A DNA stretch of 64,000 bases, taken from the NCBI GenBank assembly GCA_934167755.1, contig CAKPLT010000007.1:13620-77619 (forward strand), read 5' to 3'. Below the pieces are notes generated by a model. It was not told the origin of the DNA and did no database searches. It saw only the letters and a program-made list of their open reading frames with translations. A program made the position numbers and the translations under genes. Shown here one piece after another: positions 18,989-27,932 of the stretch (its first letter is position 1; the number at the start of each line of letters is the position of its first letter). The DNA is from an uncultured Clostridia bacterium (lineage in GTDB: Bacteria; Bacillota; Clostridia; TANB77; CAG-508).

Positions 18989-21203
18989 TTATTGCTCTGC
19001 ATCTGTAGGCTTGTCTTTTATGTTCGTAAAATATCCTGGTGTTTCTTCTGTATCTATTCGTGCATATGTTGCATCAATATTGTTCGAATTATATGTTGTG
19101 CCATTACCTCCTGTAATGACTTGACAACCAGCAAACATATTTGTTGAACTTGTTACATTTGAAGTAGTCCATCCTGTTTTATTCTCTTCATTATATTCAC
19201 TTACATATATTGTTTTTAATTTTCGATTTCCATTGAACATATATGACATATTATTTACTTTATTAGTGTTGAAACCACTTATGTCTAGTTCTGTTAATTC
19301 TCCACAACTTGTAAACATTTGGTCCATTGTAGTCACTTCATTTGTATTAAATTTACCTATATTAAGTTTTCTTAACGAAGCACAATTATAAAACATACAT
19401 CTCATATTTGTTACTTGACTAGTATCAAAGCTATTTATATTCAATTCTGTCAATCTTCTGCAATTCTGGAACATTGCTCCCATATTAGTTACTTGGCTAG
19501 TATCAAAACTATTTATATTTAATTCTATCAATCCACTGCAATTAAAAAACATTTGTGCTATATTTGTTACATTTCCTGTGTCAAAATTACTTATATCTAA
19601 TTTTGTTAATCCTATACAGTTCCAAAACATATTTTGCATATTGGTTACTTCACTTGTATCCCATGAGCCCAAATCTAATACCATTAATTCTTTGCAAGAG
19701 CGAAATATTTCTTGCATATTAGTTACTTTACTTGTATTAAATCCACTTACATCTAAATCCTTTAATGATGTGCAATCACAAAATAAGTTGTATAGACTAG
19801 TAACCTTGCTCGTATCCCATCTACTTACATCTAGCTTTGTTAGTTTGCTACAGTTACAAAACATATTTGATATATCTGTTGCTTGTGACACATCCCAATT
19901 TGATATGTCTAATTTTTCTAAACTACTACATCCTTGAAATGTTCCTCCATAACCCCATCCTGTATGTCCACATATTGTTACTTTGCTTGTATCAAAATTG
20001 CTTACATTTAATTCTACTAAATTACTACAATCTTGAAATGTTCCAAAAAGATTTGTAACATTACTTGTATTCCAGTTGCTTACATTTAGTTCTGTAAGCC
20101 CGTCTCCACCCAGCAAACATATTTGATATGTTTGTTACTTTACTTATATCAAATTTACTCACATCTAATTTTGTTAGATTACTACAATTATTAAACATAG
20201 CTGACATATTTGTTACCTGGCTTGTATCAAATCTCATTAAATATAATTGTTTCAAACTTTTGCTACTATTAAACATCGCCAACATATTTTCAGTACCAAG
20301 TGTACTAAAATTATCGAACTCTATACTTATAGCATTTGTTAAATATCTAAACAAATATTTTGCATCCCTATTAGCATAAATAATTTCCTGGCTCACAAAA
20401 GTTAATTCATACAGTCCATTGCCATCTTCATCCGTATAGTATCCTATTATACTTTCATCTTGTTTCTCTGATGCATCAAATCTTTCCACTATTTTATCTG
20501 AATATTCAGGTTCTTTTCCCTGCTCAAACCTTATAGATTCAATTTGATTTTTAGCTATAGTGCTTGTTAAATATTTTCCTTTTTCATCTACACTTGATGC
20601 TAGCACCATCCTATTAGGTTCTGACATTTTAAAATTTAAATATGACTTTAATATTGTATCTTCTGGAACTTTTCCTGTTGTATCTTTATATTTGAATGTT
20701 ATATATATTTCTTTTGTCTCATTTGGTTCTATTGTTTCTCCTATTTGAAATCCTTCTTGTGTTATTTCAAATATTATATTTGCATTATCATAGAAATCAT
20801 CATCATACACTACTCCTACAAATGGTACTAGTTCTGTTGAATTATTGTGTACTGTTACTTTATATTTTATTTCTGATAATAGATTTTCTTTTGATAATTC
20901 TATTGTGCTATTCATCATTGTTCCTAGAAAATTATTTACTTTCGAACTTACCTTGTTTGCATCCACATCACTCACATATTCTACATCTGTTATAAATATT
21001 CCGTTTTGTGCTTCTGCTATTACTTCTCCTTCTATTTCTCCTGTTACTGATTCTATTGCTGAATATCCTATTCCCATTATCACTATTGCTATTGTTAATA
21101 TTAATAACAATAGCATATTTTTACTTATTCTTCTTTTCGTAAATGTCCCCGTGTGTGTGTGTGTGTGTACAGCCCCAAGGCTTTCAGGTTTCCATTTTTC
21201 CAT
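18989..21203 (-). CDS. DUF285/BspA-like repeat surface protein, twin 2 (+1 frameshift at CGG)
   Basis: The ATG at 21203 has AAGAGG upstream and reads through (AC)9 in frame into the same membrane segment and extracellular domain as twin 1. It continues into DUF285 repeats until SNMFAGWR. There the frame holds CGG (20100-20102) and stops 13 codons later at 20061. Skipping the C restores GLTELNVSN and continues through about 13 more repeats to a Thr/Tyr-rich tail (TPGYFTNIKDKPTDAEQ) ending at 18989. The full product would be about 737 aa. It is a probable surface adhesin. Without a +1 shift it would be a 380-aa truncated protein. Confidence 0.78.
20598..21150 (-). repeat. 553-bp duplicated 5' region (copy 2)
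   Basis: Partner of 16484-17036; gap-free match by eye, ending exactly at the AC tract. Confidence 0.85.
21151..21168 (-). repeat. (AC)9 microsatellite at the 5' end of DUF285 twin 2
   Basis: Nine units keep the ATG at 21203 in frame with the main body. The 4-nt difference from twin 1 changes the frame. Confidence 0.9.
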
Positions 21204-21253
21204 ATTATGTTTTTCCTCTTTCTTTACTTATTGTTTAGAGTAAAAAGTATATA

Positions 21254-21733
21254 TTAATTGTTATCTATAAAATCCTGTACAATGCTTATAATTTTTCCTG
21301 TATTTTGAATATACTTTTTAGGTTGAAAGGACTCGACTTTTTGTATTGCCTCGCCTAATCGTGAAACATCTGTAACACCAATAATGTATCCCATTTTATC
21401 AAAAGACTGTACAATATCAGTCTGATGATCATTTACATGTTCTCCATATTGTTTTAGTCTAGGCACTGCAATTACTTTTTTTCTTTTCTCTATTGAGCCA
21501 ATTATAGAACCAACTCCTCCATGTGTTATTATAAAACTAGCTTGTTTTTCTAATTTTTCTAACTCATCATTTGAAATAAAATCGATTATCTTTATATTTG
21601 TAGATTCATATTTAGTATAACCAGCCTGTACTATCACTTCTTCTTTAATTTGACCGTCTTTAATTAACTTATCAATCTCTTCTAATAATCTATGGAAACT
21701 ATTATTCTGTGTTCCTAACATAACTAGTATCAT
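21254..21733 (-). CDS. Alg13/PssE-like glycosyltransferase subunit
   Basis: 159 aa, corresponding to the C-terminal half of a GT28-type enzyme. Motifs are MILVMLGTQ at the start and ITHGGVGSIIGSIEKRKKVIAVPR (UDP-sugar-binding region near 90-115). In two-subunit GT28 enzymes this catalytic half pairs with a membrane-bound Alg14-type partner, encoded immediately upstream with a stop/start overlap of one base (TAATG). No other polysaccharide genes surround it, so the acceptor is unknown. Confidence 0.82.
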   Translation of the reverse strand: MILVMLGTQNNSFHRLLEEIDKLIKDGQIKEEVIVQAGYTKYESTNIKIIDFISNDELEKLEKQASFIITHGGVGSIIGSIEKRKKVIAVPRLKQYGEHVNDHQTDIVQSFDKMGYIIGVTDVSRLGEAIQKVESFQPKKYIQNTGKIISIVQDFIDNN

Positions 21734-22209
21734 TAGTATATCGCACCTCCATATACTGCATTTGGATAAATTTTAAGCATTTCTTCCCATTGTACAATAA
21801 ATAAATCTGCAATTGGATATATTAATCTTCCTGTTGCGGTTTTTCTGTTTCTATTTGCAAATGTTTCTATATATATTATTTTACTTCCAAATATTTTTCC
21901 AAGATAGCACATAGGTCCTGCAGTATGTGTACCTGTTGTAACTATGTATTTAGGTCTTATTTTAAAATATAAATATATAGTTTTTAAACACAAATAAAAA
22001 TATACAAAAATATATCTAAATATTTTTTTTCTTGTTCCATATGGTAAATATGAAATTCTTTCACCATATTTTTCTTTTGCACTTTTGGTTGCATTATCTT
22101 TTTCTGTTATTATATGATAATCGTATTTTTCAAATAACGGACTTAGTTGTTGTAATTCATTAAAATGTCCACCAGTACTTGATATAAATAATACTTTTTT
22201 CTTGTTCAC
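21733..22209 (-). CDS. Alg14/PssD-like membrane-anchoring glycosyltransferase subunit
   Basis: 158 aa. The N-terminal ISSTGGHFNELQQLSPLF motif is diagnostic of the Alg14/PssD family (N-terminal half of GT28). A hydrophobic helix (YIFVYFYLCLKTIYLYF) follows, then VTTGTHTAGPMCYLGK and IETFANRNRKTATGRLIYP. It should recruit the Alg13-like subunit to the membrane for transfer of a sugar to a lipid-linked acceptor. The start has AGGAGAAAAAAG upstream. It is the first gene of a two-gene unit. Confidence 0.83.
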   Translation of the reverse strand: MNKKKVLFISSTGGHFNELQQLSPLFEKYDYHIITEKDNATKSAKEKYGERISYLPYGTRKKIFRYIFVYFYLCLKTIYLYFKIRPKYIVTTGTHTAGPMCYLGKIFGSKIIYIETFANRNRKTATGRLIYPIADLFIVQWEEMLKIYPNAVYGGAIY

Positions 22210-22274
22210 TTTTTTCTCCTATTTTTATATTATAGTGTTATTTTACTATACCATTTGTTAAATTGCAATAAAAG

Positions 22275-22321
22275 AAGAACAAATAAGAAAAATTTTCAAT
22301 TTTTCTTTAATTTGTTCTCTT
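22275..22321 (-). terminator. xerD terminator
   Basis: Long A/T stem: GAACAAAT..AAGAAAAATT pairs with AATTTTTCTT..TTTGTTC, followed by TTCTTTT on the minus strand, just after the xerD stop. Confidence 0.75.
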
Positions 22322-22328
22322 CATTCTT

Positions 22329-23210
22329 TTATGCTCTTGGATGAGCTTTTTTATAAATATTTTTTAAAGATTCGTCTTGAAATTGCATATATACTTGTGT
22401 TGATAAAATATCTGAATGTCCAAGCATTGTTTGAATTGATTTTAAATCTGCTCCATTTTGTAATAAATGTGTTGCAAATGAATGTCTTAAAACATGTGGT
22501 GTTATATCTTTTTCTATATGAGCTTGTTCTTTATAATATTTGATAATTTTCCAAAAACCTTGTCTTGTTAAACGATCTCCATTTACATTTACAAATAATG
22601 CTTTTTCGTTTTCATCTTTTAACATTGTATTTCTCGCATTAACCATATAGTCTTTTAAAGCTTTTAAAGACATATTTCCAATTGGAACTGTTCTTTCTTT
22701 TTTCCCATTTCTACATATTGCATATCCTGTTTCTAAATTTATATCATCTACATTTAGTGAAATGATTTCTGTAACTCTCATTCCTGTCGCATATGCAAAT
22801 TCAAGCATTGCTTTATCTCTTGTTCCCTTTAAATTTACATTTTTAGGTTGGTCAAGCAATAATGCAACTTCATTTGATGTTAATACGCTTGGTACTCTTT
22901 TTTCTATTTTAGGTGATTGAATTCCATCTGTTGGGTCGCTATTAATTGTTTTATTTTTTGTTTCATATTGATAAAATGACCTTATTGATGCTAACCCTCT
23001 TGAAATTGTTGATGGCTTTTTTCCTATTTCTTGCATATGATTTATATATGTTTTTATTCCTTCATCTGTTAATTCAGTATATTTTTCTTCATTATCTTGT
23101 AAGTATTTTTCAAATTGCTTTAAATCTCTTTTATATGATTGAAGTGTATTTACAGACACTTTCTTTTCATTCTCTAAAAATCCAAAAAATAAGTTTAATT
23201 GTTCTTCCAT
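22329..23210 (-). CDS. xerD: Tyrosine recombinase XerD-type
   Basis: 293 aa, normal for Xer recombinases that resolve chromosome dimers at dif. It has an N-terminal SAM-like DNA-binding domain (about 1-90) and a catalytic domain with Arg in ATGMRVTEI, HVLRHSFATHLL (His and Arg), LGHSD and the nucleophile Tyr in STQVYMQF. The start ATG at 23210 has GGTGGGGG just upstream; a GTG four codons earlier is less likely. Linkage to spoIIM supports the housekeeping XerD rather than an integrase. Confidence 0.88.
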   Translation of the reverse strand: MEEQLNLFFGFLENEKKVSVNTLQSYKRDLKQFEKYLQDNEEKYTELTDEGIKTYINHMQEIGKKPSTISRGLASIRSFYQYETKNKTINSDPTDGIQSPKIEKRVPSVLTSNEVALLLDQPKNVNLKGTRDKAMLEFAYATGMRVTEIISLNVDDINLETGYAICRNGKKERTVPIGNMSLKALKDYMVNARNTMLKDENEKALFVNVNGDRLTRQGFWKIIKYYKEQAHIEKDITPHVLRHSFATHLLQNGADLKSIQTMLGHSDILSTQVYMQFQDESLKNIYKKAHPRA

Positions 23211-23319
23211 TTTTTCCCCCACCTATGATTATTTTTTTATATTATTTATTTTACATAACTGATATACTCTTATGTTATATCAAATTTTTTATAAAAAGTA
23301 AATAGATTTTACATATTTT

Positions 23320-23949
23320 TTAAAAATATTTAATTAAGTTAACTATTAGCCTATATGAAATTTCAATTTTTATTATTGAAGTTAATATCAATATTACCAT
23401 AATTATAAAAGATATTATACTATGTTTTAATATCGAAAGTTTAATATTTTCTCGTCTTCTATCTTTTACTATTGATGTGTATAATTTAATGCTACTTACC
23501 CCTAGTACCATTAATGCTGGTATAAATATTATATTTTGTAAAAAAATAGTTATAATAATAAATATTATTCCTTTCATTTTTCCAAGTACATAAACACAAG
23601 ATGCAATTGTATATCCTAAACAAAAACCTCTAAATAATATTATTCCAAGTACTATTGGTATTCCAATTATAGTTGTACCTGCAAACCATAATAAGAATAC
23701 CAGTATTATATTACTTTTGATATCTTTTTGTAGTTCACCTAAATAATCACCGTTTTGAAGTGCCTTAGTTTCGTCTACATATGTATTTATGTATTTTTCT
23801 ATTTCACTTTTATTTTCTGTTTGATTTATAAACATTACACCTAAAAATATACCAACAGTAAATATGATTATTACTATAAAATAAGATTTTGTATTATTTA
23901 ATATGTTTTCTTTTATAGCTAATAAAATTTCACTTTTCTTCTTTTGCAT
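23320..23949 (-). CDS. spoIIM: Stage II sporulation protein M
   Basis: 209 aa integral membrane protein with five to six hydrophobic segments, including the family core RGFCLGYTIASCVYVLGKMKG and the following LQNIIFIPALMVLG. SpoIIM is part of the DMP complex that thins septal peptidoglycan and drives engulfment in the mother cell. The ATG at 23949 has AAGGAGAG 8 nt upstream. Its presence, with SpoIVB and an ssp gene in this window, indicates an endospore former. Confidence 0.9.
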   Translation of the reverse strand: MQKKKSEILLAIKENILNNTKSYFIVIIIFTVGIFLGVMFINQTENKSEIEKYINTYVDETKALQNGDYLGELQKDIKSNIILVFLLWFAGTTIIGIPIVLGIILFRGFCLGYTIASCVYVLGKMKGIIFIIITIFLQNIIFIPALMVLGVSSIKLYTSIVKDRRRENIKLSILKHSIISFIIMVILILTSIIKIEISYRLIVNLIKYF

Positions 23950-24044
23950 ATACAATTCTCTCCTTATTAAACAGACTATTTATACATAATGTCTATTCAA
24001 TAAAGATTATTTTAGAACTTTTGCATATTAAATTTTGCTCTTTA

Positions 24045-25238
24045 CTATGAAGCTGTTACTTTTCCATAATTGCCTCCTCCGCCTGACTCTACTTTCATAT
24101 TTCCTTCTCTTGCATTTACTATGTTCTTGGCAATTTTTTCTCCTACAACAGCTTCTATGTCATCTTCTGATAATTTATGTAAAATATTCATTTCAGTTTC
24201 AAATGAGTCTAACAATTTTTCAATTGTCTTTCCTCCGACACCTGGTATAAAACTTAATGGTATTTGATATATATATGGTGGTCTATGTTCCGGACTTTTT
24301 GTTGTTTCTTTGTCTTTTATTAGCTCAATTCTATCAAAAACCCCAAAAGTTACTTTATCACTTCCACATTTAGGACAAACCTCTACTGGTTCTTTTGTTT
24401 CAATTGTACAATCACAATTATCACAATGTGTTCTATGATATTTTCCAAGTTTAGGGTCTAAACCATAATTTGCTATTATCTTTCTACCTTCTTCATTTTT
24501 TAATGCTTTTACAACTTCTTTAAAACTTATATCTTCAACTAGCATTTTATTATATTCTCTCGCAATTTTAGGTAATGAATGTGCATCAGAATTTGTTACA
24601 AATGTCTTATCTTCTAATTCAGATATCATATCTGCTAAAAATGTATCTGAACTTAATCCAAGCTCAACTGCAAAAATCTTATCATATTTTTCTTTAAATA
24701 TATCTTTTAACCTATCTGTACAATTTCCATAATAACTTTTAAATGGTGTAAAAATATGTGCAGGAATTAAAATTCCATTATATTTTTCAACTATATCTAT
24801 TAGTTCATATCCAGACACATTGGACCTTTGAGTACTCAATGTTATATTTTTTATATGTGTACTCATTTCTTTTGAAAATCCTTTTATATCACTCAAATGC
24901 GGAAAAAAGCATACATTATGTGCTGCACCACATTTACCATTTCGCCCTTTTTCAGATGTTTCTACTTCACTTCCTAATAATATACATACTTTATCTTTGT
25001 ATATTATTCCACCATCTTCAAGTTCATATGCTTCACCTGTTTTTAAAAAATTTTCTATATCTTCAATTACATATGGTGATGCACAATCTATAATTCCTAC
25101 TATATTTATTCCTTTTCTATCAGCACATTCTTTTGCAATATTAGAAAAATTTAAGCTTTTGGCAGCTGTTATCTTTATAGGTTTACCAGCCTCACTTCTG
25201 CCAATGTGTACATGCAAATCTGCAAATATTTCGTACAT
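24045..25238 (-). CDS. Endonuclease Q-family PHP protein
   Basis: 397 aa. The N-terminal PHP domain carries metal-ligand motifs ADLHVHIGRS, LGSEVET, IPAHIFTPF and TNSDAHSLP. A four-Cys zinc element follows (CDNC..CPKC, about residues 273-293), then a helix-hairpin-helix region (PGVGGKTIEKLL). This is the EndoQ/YqxK architecture; archaeal relatives cut 5' of deaminated bases (uracil, hypoxanthine) in DNA, so a repair role is likely. The Gly-rich C-terminus (ESGGGGNYGKV) matches the family's end. Confidence 0.85.
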   Translation of the reverse strand: MYEIFADLHVHIGRSEAGKPIKITAAKSLNFSNIAKECADRKGINIVGIIDCASPYVIEDIENFLKTGEAYELEDGGIIYKDKVCILLGSEVETSEKGRNGKCGAAHNVCFFPHLSDIKGFSKEMSTHIKNITLSTQRSNVSGYELIDIVEKYNGILIPAHIFTPFKSYYGNCTDRLKDIFKEKYDKIFAVELGLSSDTFLADMISELEDKTFVTNSDAHSLPKIAREYNKMLVEDISFKEVVKALKNEEGRKIIANYGLDPKLGKYHRTHCDNCDCTIETKEPVEVCPKCGSDKVTFGVFDRIELIKDKETTKSPEHRPPYIYQIPLSFIPGVGGKTIEKLLDSFETEMNILHKLSEDDIEAVVGEKIAKNIVNAREGNMKVESGGGGNYGKVTAS

Positions 25239-25255
25239 TATAATCCTCCTTTTAG

Positions 25256-26020
25256 CTATTCATCGATTTTAGTATGTTTAAGTATTTTTTCTTTGCTTTC
25301 ATTTGTAAACATTGCTCTATTAGCCTGTTCTTTTGCAAATCTAGCAACTTTTTCTAGTTCTTCTAATTTTTGGTCAACGCATATAGAATAGTCTGTAGCA
25401 ATCATTTTTACAAATTCAGGAATGTCTTTTGATTCTCTCATTAGTTTTTGTAATCTTGCAAAAACAGTAGTATTTACAACTCCTTGTATTTCAACTTTTT
25501 CCATGTTTTCAACAAAACCTCTAAATATTTCTAAGTATCTATTATACTCTGTTTTTAAATTTCTATGTTCGAGTAATACAAGAGCCTCATCAGGTGAAAA
25601 TCCTATTCTTTCTGGTCTGTCTATTAGCATTCCACCAAATTGATCAGCTAATTCTAATATGTCACTTTCTTTTTCTCTTGGATTACCACTATATCTATTT
25701 ACACCTTCGCAGATTTTACAAAATTTTTTATCAAATCCTAATTTAGCTAAATATTCAGCGCCTTCTTTTGCATAAGTTTTTAATTTTCCTATTTTTTGTG
25801 AATCATCAACTTTCTTGCAGTTGCATAGTAAACAAGCTGTTAAAACTAAGTTATTATCTACATTTGGCTTTGCATATTTCAAAAACATTCTTGCTATTTC
25901 TGTTTTAAATATAATAGACTTGTCAAAATTAATTTTTAATTTTGAAGATAGAAAATATATTATTTCTATCTTTGATATTAAATCATCTTCGTTTAAAATA
26001 TAGTCAGCAAATTCTTCCAT
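25256..26020 (-). CDS. Degenerate HD-GYP-like domain protein
   Basis: 254 aa, no signal peptide. The segment ILELADQFGGMLIDRPERIGFSPDEALVLL aligns with the HD-GYP consensus around the second metal region (family form: ILAVADVFDAL..RPYR..LSPEEAL), and ICEGVNRYSGNP matches the HHERYDGSGYP region. The canonical His-Asp ligands are missing, so c-di-GMP hydrolysis is unlikely and a binding or regulatory role is plausible. The start ATG at 26020 has AAAAAGGGGGA upstream. It is 17 nt upstream of the EndoQ-like gene, so probably cotranscribed. Confidence 0.6.
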   Translation of the reverse strand: MEEFADYILNEDDLISKIEIIYFLSSKLKINFDKSIIFKTEIARMFLKYAKPNVDNNLVLTACLLCNCKKVDDSQKIGKLKTYAKEGAEYLAKLGFDKKFCKICEGVNRYSGNPREKESDILELADQFGGMLIDRPERIGFSPDEALVLLEHRNLKTEYNRYLEIFRGFVENMEKVEIQGVVNTTVFARLQKLMRESKDIPEFVKMIATDYSICVDQKLEELEKVARFAKEQANRAMFTNESKEKILKHTKIDE

Positions 26021-26054
26021 TTTTCTTTCGTTCCCCCTTTTTGGGAAATTTGGG

Positions 26055-26084
26055 ACCGGGTACATAATTTCGAACCGGGTACAT
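26055..26084. repeat. Direct repeat ACCGGGTACAT
   Basis: Two identical 11-mers at 26055-26065 and 26074-26084 (19 nt start to start) fill the gap between the ftsH stop and the next ribosome site. Their G/C content is high for this DNA, which suggests a binding site or a repeat remnant. Confidence 0.6.
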
Positions 26085-26092
26085 TTTTTCCC

Positions 26093-27889
26093 TTAGTTCA
26101 TAAAAAATTTATTAAATTCTTGCTCATTAATCTTTTCTTTAGAAATTAGTTCTCCTGCTATAATATGAAGTGTTTCTACATTTTGTTTTAATATTCTTTG
26201 AGCGTCATTATATGCAGTATCTATTAGTCTCTTAACTTCTTTTCCAATTTCATCTTGCATATCATCGCCAAACATTTGATAGTCAATTTGTCCATCACTG
26301 TCTTTAAATGAAATCGTTCCTATTTTATCACTCATTCCATATACTGTTATCATATCTCTTGCTATTTGTGTTGCAACTTCTAAGTCATTGCTTGCACCTG
26401 TTGAAATATCATCTAATATTAATTTTTCTGCAGCTCTTCCACCTAAAAGTGCAATAAGTTTTTCTTGCATTTCTGTTTTAGATATATAATATTTATCTTC
26501 ATCTGATTTATACATTGTATATCCACCAGCCATTCCTCTTGGAATGATTGATACTTCTTTTACAGCTGTTTGTGTTGGTAAAAATTGACTTACTATTGCA
26601 TGTCCAGCTTCATGATATGCTGTTAATTTTTTATCTTTATCTGATATTTTTCTACTTGTTTTCTCAAGACCAACAGTTACTTTTTTAACCGCTTCATCTA
26701 AATCTGAATTTGTTATTGCTGCATGTTCCTTTTTAGTTGCTATTATTGCTGCTTCATTTAAAATATTGGCAAGTTCTGCCCCTGTAAATCCAGCAGTATC
26801 TTCTGCAATATTATACAATGATACATCATCTGCTATTTTTTTGTCTTTTGCATGAATTTTTAATATTGCTTCTCTTCCAGTTAAGTCTGGTGCTGGAATT
26901 GTTACTTGTCTATCAAATCTACCTGGTCTTAAAAGTGCTTTGTCTAACATCTCAGGTCTATTAGTTGCAGCTAAAACAATTATAGTTTCTTCTGTAGAAA
27001 ATCCATCCATTTCAACTAATAATTGGTTTAATGTTTGATTGTTTTCTGATTCTGCTCCACTATTGCTTGTTCTTCTTGAACCTATTGCGTCTATTTCATC
27101 TATAAACACTATACATGGTGATAGTTTTCTTGCTTTGTCAAATAACTTTCTAACTCTTGAAGCTCCAAGTCCTGCAAACATTTCTATAAATTCTGACCCA
27201 CTCATTGATATAAATGGTACATCTGCTTCTCCTGCTATTGCTTTTGCAATTAATGTTTTTCCTGTTCCTGGCTTTCCATATAACAAAACACCTTTTGGAA
27301 TTTTTGCTCCCATTTCTGCGAATTTTTTTGGTTGTTTTAAAAATTCTACTATTTCTTTTAGTTCTTCTTTTTCTTCGTCTAATCCGGCAATATCATCAAA
27401 TGTAACTTTTGATTTTCTTTCTGTATCATCATATACTTCGCCTTTATCTCCAAGTCCTTGCATTTTAAATATCATTATAAATAATGCAACCATTACTATT
27501 GTAGGTAAAATTGAAAATAAATATGATGGAATTTGTGATAATAAACTTGGTGTTTTTGTTTCTAACTCAATATTATTATCTTCTAATACTTTTTGTTGTA
27601 CTAGTTCTGTAAATACTTGTATACTTGGTATTATTACTTTTTTTTCTTTTTCTACATCTTTCATTTTTACTTTTAATGTAGCACTACCTGTTGTCATTTC
27701 TATTTTTTCAACAGTTCCTGCCTTTATTTCATTTACTAATTCTGTATATGTTAAAGTATTTTCTTTTGAATTTGCTCCTTCATTTTTATATATAAAATAT
27801 ATTGCTATTGCTGTTACCAACAATATTAATAATATAATTATTATATTTATTAACATTTTCAATAGTTTTTTTGATTTATCTTTGTCCAT
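26093..27889 (-). CDS. ftsH: ATP-dependent zinc metalloprotease FtsH
   Basis: 598 aa. Two membrane segments (about 13-33 and 112-135) flank an extracytoplasmic domain. The AAA domain has Walker A GKPGTGKTLIAKAIAG, Walker B CIVFIDEIDAIG and SRH AATNRPEMLDKALLRPGRFDRQ. The M41 protease has the zinc motif AYHEAGHAIVSQ. It degrades misfolded membrane and short-lived regulatory proteins. The start ATG has AAGGAAAGAAAA upstream. It lies downstream of the DUF1189 gene in the same direction. Confidence 0.95.
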   Translation of the reverse strand: MDKDKSKKLLKMLINIIIILLILLVTAIAIYFIYKNEGANSKENTLTYTELVNEIKAGTVEKIEMTTGSATLKVKMKDVEKEKKVIIPSIQVFTELVQQKVLEDNNIELETKTPSLLSQIPSYLFSILPTIVMVALFIMIFKMQGLGDKGEVYDDTERKSKVTFDDIAGLDEEKEELKEIVEFLKQPKKFAEMGAKIPKGVLLYGKPGTGKTLIAKAIAGEADVPFISMSGSEFIEMFAGLGASRVRKLFDKARKLSPCIVFIDEIDAIGSRRTSNSGAESENNQTLNQLLVEMDGFSTEETIIVLAATNRPEMLDKALLRPGRFDRQVTIPAPDLTGREAILKIHAKDKKIADDVSLYNIAEDTAGFTGAELANILNEAAIIATKKEHAAITNSDLDEAVKKVTVGLEKTSRKISDKDKKLTAYHEAGHAIVSQFLPTQTAVKEVSIIPRGMAGGYTMYKSDEDKYYISKTEMQEKLIALLGGRAAEKLILDDISTGASNDLEVATQIARDMITVYGMSDKIGTISFKDSDGQIDYQMFGDDMQDEIGKEVKRLIDTAYNDAQRILKQNVETLHIIAGELISKEKINEQEFNKFFMN

Positions 27890-27932
27890 TTTTTCTTTCC
27901 TTTCTTTATTTTACTAGTGCTGTTTTATTTTT

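Noticed and set aside
22329..23210. xerD-type gene as a phage or element integrase
   Set aside because: Length, motifs and linkage to spoIIM fit chromosomal XerD; no att sites or phage genes are near.
27039..27917. 292-residue open frame antisense to ftsH
   Set aside because: It mirrors the ftsH codons on the opposite strand, has no ribosome site and gives a low-complexity Ser/Phe/Ile-rich sequence; a shadow of the real gene.
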